From: COMBO-56-21 sp038852315
Lineage (GTDB): Archaea; Thermoplasmatota; Thermoplasmata; UBA10834
Assembly (NCBI GenBank): GCA_038852315.1
Contig: JAWCKF010000025.1
Span: 1-28,610, forward strand
Length of the DNA: 28,610 bases
Direction of reading: 5' to 3'
In this document: positions 23,124-28,610 of the stretch, one piece after another
Numbering within the stretch: position 1 is the stretch's first letter
Layout of the letters: every line of letters begins with the position of its first letter
The notes under the pieces: model-generated
The model's input: only the letters and a program-made list of their open reading frames with translations
Told to the model about the DNA's origin: nothing
Database searches by the model: none
Program-made: the position numbers and the translations under genes

Positions 23124-24224
23124 TTGAACCACAGGACCGTCAAAGCTCTCGCTGCCACGACCGTTGCGGTAGTGGCGCTCGCCACGCTCGGCGCGGTTTT
23201 CCTCTTTGAGAACGGAGACGTCGTCGTTCTGAGGGTGTTCACGGCAGGGAGCCTTTCGGAGCTGTTCACCTCGGGCTCTGGTGCCGTGGACGTCAGCTCT
23301 GCGTTCGAGGCTGAGCATCCTGGCGTGGAGGTCCGTGTGCTCTCCGGAGGGAGTGTGGACATGGTCTGGCGCATAACTGGTCTAGGCCAATCCTGCGACG
23401 TGCTTGCTGTGGCCGACTACAGCTTGGTCCCTCTCATGATGATCAACGTCACTCCGAGGGCCGCAAACTTCGTGATAGAGTTTGCGAAGAACAGCCTGGT
23501 CATTGCGTACACAGAGAAGAGCGCACACCACGAGGAACTGGCATGGACGAACTGGTACGACATCCTGAGGCGCCCGGATGTGAAGGTGGGAATGTCAAAT
23601 CCGAACGACGACCCGTGCGGGTACAGGACTCAGATGTCGTTAGTGCTCGCTGAACTATACTACGACGATCCCTGGATATACGATGATCTGGTTCTGAACA
23701 ACACGAACTTTCTGGGGGTGATCCACGACCCTCTCGGCGACACGTACACGGTGTTGGTGCCTTCGAGAGTCGAGGTCAAGGATGCGTCGAGGCTCATGGT
23801 CAGGAGCGCAGAGGTGGAGCTGATGAGCGCCCTGGAGTCGGGAGCGATAGACTACCTGTTCATCTATGAGAGCGTTGCGGAGAGGCACGCCGGGAGCGGA
23901 GTTCTATACTTGGAGCTCCCGCAGGAGATAAACCTCAACGACACAGCCCTGAAGAGCATCTACTCAAGGGTGAGAGTGACCCAGTTCGCGGACAGTCCCA
24001 ACGCGGATGGCGCCAATACTGTCGAAGGGGCACCGATAATCTATGGACTGACCATACCGCTGAGCAGCGAGCAGCCAGAGTTGGCTGAGGAATTCGTGGC
24101 TTTCCTGCTCGGACCGAAAGGGCAGGAGATCGCGCGAGCGGCCGGCCTGGAGCTTCTCGTCCCGCCGAACGCGGGCTACTGGAGGAGCATGGTGCCATCG
24201 TCGCTCCGAGGATTCGTTCAGTAG
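23124..24224 (+). CDS. wtpA: Tungstate/molybdate ABC transporter substrate-binding protein
   Basis: This extracytoplasmic binding protein captures tungstate or molybdate for the Wtp transporter. After a membrane anchor/signal segment (ALAATTVAVVALATLGAVFL) it shows LRVFTAGSLSELF, PGVEVRVLSGGSVDMVWRIT, CDVLAVADYSLVPLMM, VKVGMSNPNDDPCGYRTQMS and IDYLFIYESVAERH. This is the full WtpA/ModA-like motif order, with the conserved serines and YRTQ block that bind the oxyanion. I place the start at TTG 23124, preceded by GGTGAG, because it gives a short positive n-region. The frame is open to a GTG at 23049, which would add 25 residues. It heads wtpABC, and an inverted repeat at its promoter may be an operator. 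Metal preference cannot be read; WtpA proteins usually favour tungstate. Confidence 0.92.
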   Translation: MNHRTVKALAATTVAVVALATLGAVFLFENGDVVVLRVFTAGSLSELFTSGSGAVDVSSAFEAEHPGVEVRVLSGGSVDMVWRITGLGQSCDVLAVADYSLVPLMMINVTPRAANFVIEFAKNSLVIAYTEKSAHHEELAWTNWYDILRRPDVKVGMSNPNDDPCGYRTQMSLVLAELYYDDPWIYDDLVLNNTNFLGVIHDPLGDTYTVLVPSRVEVKDASRLMVRSAEVELMSALESGAIDYLFIYESVAERHAGSGVLYLELPQEINLNDTALKSIYSRVRVTQFADSPNADGANTVEGAPIIYGLTIPLSSEQPELAEEFVAFLLGPKGQEIARAAGLELLVPPNAGYWRSMVPSSLRGFVQ

Positions 24225-24235
24225 GTGATGCCGGG

Positions 24236-25045
24236 ATGGTCTTTCGCTACAAGAAGCCTGACCCCTTAATGATGTCGTTTGCGGCCGTGGCCGCAATACT
24301 CGTTTCGTTCATTGCCCTGCCATTGGCAGCTACGGTTGCCATGGAGCAGCCAGGGGACATAGCCGCCGCGCTGGGCGACGACGATGTGAGGTCTGCGATT
24401 CTCACAAGCTTCGCCGCAGCCCTTATCGCCACGGCTCTGTCGCTGTTACTGGGCACACCACTGGCTTATCTGATGGCCCGAAGACGCTTCCCGGGTAAGG
24501 CCGCGGTGCAGACCGTAATCGACCTCCCCGTGGTGATACCGCACACCATAAGCGGGATAGCGCTTCTCGTCGTCTTCGGAAGGATGGGTCTCTTCTCTGA
24601 GGGGATGAGCATGTTGGGGCTGCGGTTCGAGGACCACATGGCAGGAATCGTGGCTGCGATGATGTTCGTCAGCGCCTCCTTCGTGGTCAACTCTCTCAGG
24701 GACGGGTTCGAGAAGGTGGATGAAAGGCTTGAGAATGTTGCGAGATCGTTGGGGGCGACGCGTCTCGGGACCTTCCTTACGGTGACACTCCCCCTCGCGC
24801 GCTCTTCCTTTGTGACAGGAGCGGTCATGGCATGGGCCAGGGCCGTCAGCGAGTTCGGGGCGGTCATGGTGATAGCCTACTTCCCCAAGGTCATACCTAC
24901 ACTCGCATACGAGAGGAATGTCCGCGGCGGCCTTTCGGAGTCCATGCCGATAGCGGCACTGCTGATACTTCTCTGCGTGGGCGTCTTCGTCCTCGTCAGG
25001 GCCCTCGCGGAGTTCTTGGACAGGCAAGGGGCGGATGATGAATGA
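24236..25045 (+). CDS. wtpB: Tungstate/molybdate ABC transporter permease
   Basis: This permease forms the membrane channel of the Wtp importer. Its 269 residues hold about six hydrophobic helices, beginning LMMSFAAVAAILVSFIALPL and ending LLILLCVGVFVLVRALAEF. The EAA-type cytoplasmic loop that docks on the ATPase reads NVARSLGATRLGTFLTVTLP. The segments IDLPVVIPHTISGIALLVVF and AVSEFGAVMVIAYFP match ModB/WtpB-type permeases. The ATG at 24236 follows TAGGTGAT near the wtpA stop. Its TGA overlaps the wtpC start by four bases (ATGA), indicating coupled translation. Confidence 0.95.
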   Translation: MVFRYKKPDPLMMSFAAVAAILVSFIALPLAATVAMEQPGDIAAALGDDDVRSAILTSFAAALIATALSLLLGTPLAYLMARRRFPGKAAVQTVIDLPVVIPHTISGIALLVVFGRMGLFSEGMSMLGLRFEDHMAGIVAAMMFVSASFVVNSLRDGFEKVDERLENVARSLGATRLGTFLTVTLPLARSSFVTGAVMAWARAVSEFGAVMVIAYFPKVIPTLAYERNVRGGLSESMPIAALLILLCVGVFVLVRALAEFLDRQGADDE

Positions 25046-26085
25046 TCCAAGTGAAGTCCATCAGCTACAGGAGCGGTAGCTTCGCGCTGCACAACATAGA
25101 CCTCAGCGTGCAAGATGGCGAGACGCTCGTTATCCTGGGCCCGACGGGGGCCGGCAAGACTGTGCTTCTTGAGATCATCGCCGGGTTTAGATCGCCACAG
25201 GCCGGAGCTGTGGAGATGGATGGGAGGGACGTGACTCGCCTTCCGCCGGAGAGGAGGAGGATCGGTTTCGTGTATCAGGACTATCTCCTGTTCCCACACA
25301 TGTCCGTTCGTGACAACATCGCCTATGGTCTGAATGCATCCTCGGTGAAGAAGCTAGAGATCGAAGCGGCGGTGACCGATATCGCCTCGAAGATGGGCAT
25401 ATCCCACCTGCTCGGGCGCAGGACGAGGCGCCTCAGCGGAGGCGAGGCGCAGAGGGTCGCGCTTGCGAGAGCCCTTGTCACCTCGCCGCGGTTGCTACTG
25501 TTGGACGAACCGTTCGCAGCCGTCGATCCGGCCACCAAGGAGCGATTGGTGAGAGAGACCAGGAGGCTGCTCGAGCAATGGAGGATACCTGTGATCCACG
25601 TCACGCACGACCAGACCGAGGCTGGGGAACTGGCCGACCGGATAGCGGTCATGAACGAGGGGCGGATCGTTCAGACCGACGTGCCTGATAGGATCTTCCG
25701 CGAGCCAAGAACGGAGTTCGTCGCCGGGTTCGTGGGCGTCAGGAACATCTTGAGGGGGCACGCCTTTCGCCGCAATGGTGCGACGGTGGTGCGGGTCGAT
25801 GGACTGGAGCTTCGCTCTTCCGTCGAGCTCGAAGGCAGCGTGCATGTGACCATCAGACCGGAGGACATCGTGGTCTCCCGAGAGCGCATCCCTTCGAGTG
25901 CCAGGAACTCCGTGACCGGTATAGTCAGAGCCATAGTGCAGAAAGGGCCTGTTATCTATCTCACCGCAGACTGCGGCGTTGAGCTGACCGCAGCCATAAC
26001 GAAGGAGTCGCTCGATGACATGCGGCTGTCAGTTGGAGACAGGGTCTTCATGACTTTCAAAGCGTCCAACGTGAATCTGTTCTGA
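25042..26085 (+). CDS. wtpC: Tungstate/molybdate ABC transporter ATP-binding protein
   Basis: This 347-residue ATPase powers the Wtp importer from the cytoplasm. Walker A is GPTGAGKT (33-40), the Q-loop glutamine is in FVYQDYLLFPH (79), the signature is LSGGEAQRVALARAL (131-145), Walker B is LLLLDEPFAAVDP (151-163) and the switch histidine is in HVTHDQTEAGELAD. The C-terminal 110 residues form a TOBE/MOP-type domain (VHVTIRPEDIVVSRERI, SVTGIVRAIVQKGPVIYLTA, SVGDRVFMTFKASNVNLF). In ModC-type proteins this domain binds the oxyanion and inhibits transport. It ends 25 bases from the stop of the convergent M20 gene. Confidence 0.95.
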   Translation: MIQVKSISYRSGSFALHNIDLSVQDGETLVILGPTGAGKTVLLEIIAGFRSPQAGAVEMDGRDVTRLPPERRRIGFVYQDYLLFPHMSVRDNIAYGLNASSVKKLEIEAAVTDIASKMGISHLLGRRTRRLSGGEAQRVALARALVTSPRLLLLDEPFAAVDPATKERLVRETRRLLEQWRIPVIHVTHDQTEAGELADRIAVMNEGRIVQTDVPDRIFREPRTEFVAGFVGVRNILRGHAFRRNGATVVRVDGLELRSSVELEGSVHVTIRPEDIVVSRERIPSSARNSVTGIVRAIVQKGPVIYLTADCGVELTAAITKESLDDMRLSVGDRVFMTFKASNVNLF

Positions 26086-26110
26086 GGGTGCGAGACGCCG
26101 TTCGGAGATG

Positions 26111-27313
26111 TCAAAGCGCGAGCGCTATCCTCGCATAGACCCGTGCGGCCTCACCCAGCTGGCCAATGCTGATAGCCTCCTCAGGCTGATGATACCTTGC
26201 TAGGGCTCCACACTCTCCCGGCCCGACGCATATCACCGGCAGCCTCAGCTCATGCGCGATGATGTTGTCATCCGCCTCTGACATGCCGACGACCAGCCGA
26301 GGGCGCTTACCCGTGGCCTCCTCAAGCGCTTTTGACGCCACACGGACGAGCCTCGAGCTCCTTGGCGTCAGGTATGGATGATAGAGGTCGTGCCCTTTCT
26401 CAAGGAGGACCTTCACATCGCTCCTGATGCGCAGCCTCCTTGCCATCGCCAATATCTCAGCGGTTAGATCCCGCTCCATCCCCGGCAGGTTCAGCCTGAC
26501 CATCTTGACGAGGCATTTGTCAGGCACGCTCAGGCTCTCACCTCCGCCCCTCACCTCAAGAACTGTTTGGACCTCCCTAAGTGGTCGCAGGTCGTCGCCC
26601 GTAAGCTCTGGCATCCTTGCCAGATTCATCCTTGAGAGTGCAACCACGAGTTTCGAAGCGTCGACCACAGCATTGATCCCGTCTTCAGGCAACGCCCCGT
26701 GCGCAGCCTTGCCTGTGAGTTCGATGTCGTAGTAATACCCGCCCTTGCGTCCGTTCGTGATGACTCCGAGGCCGCCGAAGCCCTCTCCTACTATGACGTG
26801 CTTCGCCCCTTTGAAGTACCCTTTCTCAATCAGCACCCGGGTGCCAATGCCGCTGAACTCTTCGCCAGTCACTATCTGGAGCATCAACCTCGACCGTCTC
26901 ATGGCCTTCGCCTCCGCAATATGTCTGAAGGCCACCATCATCGCGGCGACGCCGCACTTCATGTCGAGTGCGCCCAGTCCGTAAAGCATACCATCCTCGA
27001 TAGAGGCGCCGAACGGGTCGTGCAGCCAGCCGTTCATGACTTCGATAGTGTCGATGTGGCCGTTCAGAACTATGCATGGCATCCTTGGCGGCCCGGTCTC
27101 CACCACGATGTCGGGCCCGAAACCAGGAACAGGCACTACACTCGGTTCAAGTCCCCATTTCTCGAGCCGTCCCAGGATAAACCTCATCGCTCTGTGCTCT
27201 TTCCTATACAGGCTGGGTATGCCTATGAGACGCCTCGAAAGCTCGATGACTTCCTTGGCTCCTATCGATTCGATAATCTCCAATGAGCTCGGTCTGCGCT
27301 GCAAAGCCTCCAC
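26111..27313 (-). CDS. M20-family zinc metallopeptidase (ArgE/DapE/ACY1-like)
   Basis: M20 enzymes hydrolyse amide bonds of acylated amino acids or small peptides with a two-zinc centre. The 400 residues carry LNGHIDT (H86, D88), GLGALDMKCG (bridging D117), TGEEFSG (general-base E151 and E152) and a late histidine in ARYHQPEEA. The middle domain has the dimerisation segment ELTGKAAHGALPEDGINAV. Substrate type (acetylornithine, succinyl-diaminopimelate, lysine-W pathway or a dipeptide) cannot be settled by eye and no biosynthetic partner is adjacent. I take the GTG at 27313 with GGCGGGG just before it. GTTATTC near 27344 would place transcription start close to that codon. It is convergent with wtpC. 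Confidence 0.9.
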   Translation of the reverse strand: MEALQRRPSSLEIIESIGAKEVIELSRRLIGIPSLYRKEHRAMRFILGRLEKWGLEPSVVPVPGFGPDIVVETGPPRMPCIVLNGHIDTIEVMNGWLHDPFGASIEDGMLYGLGALDMKCGVAAMMVAFRHIAEAKAMRRSRLMLQIVTGEEFSGIGTRVLIEKGYFKGAKHVIVGEGFGGLGVITNGRKGGYYYDIELTGKAAHGALPEDGINAVVDASKLVVALSRMNLARMPELTGDDLRPLREVQTVLEVRGGGESLSVPDKCLVKMVRLNLPGMERDLTAEILAMARRLRIRSDVKVLLEKGHDLYHPYLTPRSSRLVRVASKALEEATGKRPRLVVGMSEADDNIIAHELRLPVICVGPGECGALARYHQPEEAISIGQLGEAARVYARIALAL

Positions 27314-27384
27314 CCCGCCGGAACGGAAAAGGGTTAGCGCATGAATAACCTTCGCGGGATAATGGCCCTTCTCAGGGGTGCACC

Positions 27385-28098
27385 TCAGCCCTTCGTTATC
27401 GTAGAATCTCCATAGAGGCTGGCCAGCGCAAGACCAAACAGCGAGGCTATTATCTCAATGGATCGGATCGAGCGAGCGTCAGGGATTCGACCGTCCCACG
27501 TGCCTGAGGTCTCAATCCATCCGAGTATCTCCTCACCCCGGCCCAGTATGAGGAAATCAAGATAATCCCCCTCCTTCGAATCGCGCAGCGACCTCCTCAC
27601 GGACTTGTTCGATAGGTGGGCGCTATAAGTGTTCCTCTCGTCATCGTCGTACGGCTCATCCTCCGCAAGGAAAAGCCTGGTGTACTTGCTTATGCTCGTA
27701 TACTTGTACTTCTTGGGGTCGAAGAGCTCTTTCTCGCTATAGACTAGCTTTTGGTGTGCAGCCCAAACATCCGCACGCATGCCATGCTGCGTTACGTACC
27801 TATAGAGTCCATCCTGACACTTGAGTCCGATAGAAACCTCTCTGAGGTTGAACTGGGTGAACACCAGGCGGGCTATCCTCTGGGCAAGCTCATCGGGCCT
27901 TGCTGCGGGCTGGAAGAGGTCGCGCAGTAGCGCATGTACGGCATCTAGCCCCCTCACCGAAGCGTCCTTCGCGGCGGCTATGTACTCCGCCTTCAGCGTC
28001 CTACCCACCTCGGTGTGGTCGAATTGGCCTCGGGCGGAACGCTCGGTTGTGTTCTGCCGATGTTCATCTGGCTTCTTTGAATTCTCAGTAGGGTTCAT
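27385..28098 (-). CDS. GAF-like domain protein, unknown function
   Basis: From the ATG at 28098 (preceded by GGGAG about 8 bases upstream) the protein has 237 residues. I do not recognise the exact family. After a charged N-terminus (NPTENSKKPDEHRQNTTERS) and a helix (LKAEYIAAAKDASVRGLDA), residues about 65-235 look like one GAF-type sensory domain. The supporting segments are RIARLVFTQFNLREVSIGLK, RYVTQHGMRADVWAAHQ, GDYLDFLILGRGEEILGWIE, and the closing helix RSIEIIASLFGLALASL. It is cytosolic with no transmembrane segment. No partner kinase or regulator is adjacent, so the ligand and output are unknown. TTTAAATGG near 28178 may be the TATA box. A TTG at 28134 is an alternative start with little support. 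Confidence 0.65.
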   Translation of the reverse strand: MNPTENSKKPDEHRQNTTERSARGQFDHTEVGRTLKAEYIAAAKDASVRGLDAVHALLRDLFQPAARPDELAQRIARLVFTQFNLREVSIGLKCQDGLYRYVTQHGMRADVWAAHQKLVYSEKELFDPKKYKYTSISKYTRLFLAEDEPYDDDERNTYSAHLSNKSVRRSLRDSKEGDYLDFLILGRGEEILGWIETSGTWDGRIPDARSIRSIEIIASLFGLALASLYGDSTITKG

Positions 28099-28134
28099 CC
28101 GAGGATCTCCCAGCCGCCGGTCAGGAAGTTGCAA

Positions 28135-28511
28135 TAGAACGTGATGCTTGTGATTTGTTTATGAGTTGCCTCCCATTTAAAGAGTGTGGTGAAACGCATA
28201 CATGGATGGGTCGACGACTAGAGGGGTTGGCGGCCGGCCATATGTGTCATTCTCAGATTCTCATCTCATGATGTGTTGATGCAGTCCTTTCAAAAGGTTC
28301 TTGTCAACATTGGACTCGCAGCCCATGAATAAGAGTCAAGGCGAGGCCAACGGCAATCAATGCTGCGATTGCTGCTGAGATGGGAGCGTAAGCGTGGGTC
28401 GTGGTCGATAAGGGGTCGCGTTCGGGGATGACTTACATAGGAAGAGGGATGCTGCTGGAGTCTGTTTCTTGCCCAGTCAGAATAATCGGTCATCACACAT
28501 AATGGACCAGG
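28135..28511. other. About 375-base gap with no convincing gene
   Basis: No frame on either strand has a credible start, ribosome binding site and family-like residues. Promoter elements for the GAF-like gene occupy the left end. On the minus strand at about 28306-28434 one open frame reads as a membrane-helix-like segment (PISAAIAALIAVGLALTLIH) but lacks a usable start codon. Nothing else is seen. Confidence 0.6.
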
Positions 28512-28583
28512 TGGACCCTGTGGGATTTGAACCCACGGCCTCTTCCTTGCGAAGGAAGCGATCTTCCACTGATCTAAGGGCCC
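28512..28583 (-). tRNA. tRNA-Ala(CGC)
   Basis: The minus strand folds into a full 72-base cloverleaf: acceptor GGGCCCU/AGGGUCC, D-arm GAUC-AGUGGAA-GAUC, anticodon arm CUUCC-UUCGCAA-GGAAG, a five-base variable loop and T-arm GUGGG-UUCAAAU-CCCAC. The anticodon is CGC, reading GCG alanine codons. The acceptor carries the G3-U70 wobble pair, the identity mark of tRNA-Ala, and the discriminator base is A. No intron is present. The 3' CCA is not encoded (CCT follows), so it is added after transcription. The promoter lies outside the window. Confidence 0.96.
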
Positions 28584-28610
28584 GCTGCGGGATGAGGAAA
28601 CTGGGGACCG

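Noticed and set aside
22688..23127. Several short plus- and minus-strand frames over the SRP RNA
   Set aside because: They lack starts with ribosome binding sites and coincide with the structured RNA, whose paired stems explain the sequence.
27385..28098. Histidine kinase or response regulator
   Set aside because: There is no H-box, ATP-binding N/G1/G2 motif or receiver aspartate; only a GAF-like domain is visible.
28290..28496. 68-residue minus-strand frame before the tRNA
   Set aside because: The composition (many Arg, Ser, His, Pro) is not protein-like, and a different frame of the same strand looks more like coding residue.
1..28610. CRISPR array, transposon, prophage or defence island
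   Set aside because: No regularly spaced repeats, transposase, integrase, Cas, restriction or toxin-like genes are visible in any frame; the genes are housekeeping, transport and conserved unknowns.

Overview
The window is chromosomal DNA of an archaeon, most likely a member of Thermoplasmatota or a close euryarchaeal relative. This is inferred from a ribosomal and translation cluster of archaeal type (eS19, PDCD5-like protein, eL39, eL31, aIF6), an archaeal SRP (7S) RNA, TATA-box promoters, an MptE-like pterin enzyme, a Wtp-type tungstate/molybdate transporter, DUF373 and DUF835 proteins, and an FtsZ-like gene behind a ribbon-helix-helix regulator. Base composition looks GC-rich and even. 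I see no insertion sequence, prophage, CRISPR array or integron. This is a gene-dense core region with a few unusual elements.

Layout. Bases 1-1951 hold the end of porA and all of porB (pyruvate/2-oxoacid:ferredoxin oxidoreductase). A minus-strand block follows: an ATP-NAD kinase-like gene (1959-3059), an FtsZ-like gene with no room for a C-terminal domain (3206-3991) and a double ribbon-helix-helix regulator (4078-4455) whose promoter has a palindrome plus a phased half-site. On the plus strand come a two-TM small protein, leucyl-tRNA synthetase, a large RND/MMPL membrane protein and a membrane protein combining an EF-hand-like loop, a RING/PHD-like zinc module and DUF835. A convergent ubiX-like gene ends that block. 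The eS19-PDCD5-eL39-eL31-aIF6 operon (13439-15482) is next, then two minus-strand genes (metallo-beta-lactamase fold and zinc-ribbon protein), then DUF373 + MptE, a small conserved protein, a site-2-protease homologue, a winged-helix-like protein and an AIR-synthase-related ATPase.

The roughly 650-base gap after 22465 is not empty. Its minus strand folds as a complete archaeal SRP RNA (about 22673-22982), with a GGAG helix-6 loop and a non-GNRA UGAC loop in helix 8. It shares a TATA region with the divergent wtpABC tungstate/molybdate ABC transporter operon. The window closes with a minus-strand M20 peptidase, a GAF-like cytosolic protein, a poorly coding 400-base stretch and a tRNA-Ala(CGC).

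Functional threads. Ferredoxin-dependent 2-oxoacid oxidation (Por) and tungstate/molybdate uptake (Wtp) suggest an anaerobic, W/Mo-enzyme-using metabolism. MptE suggests a methanopterin- or folate-type C1 carrier. Nothing in the window proves methanogenesis, although the AIR-synthase-related protein resembles the methanogenesis-marker-2 family. All calls come from reading the sequence by eye; no similarity search was run.
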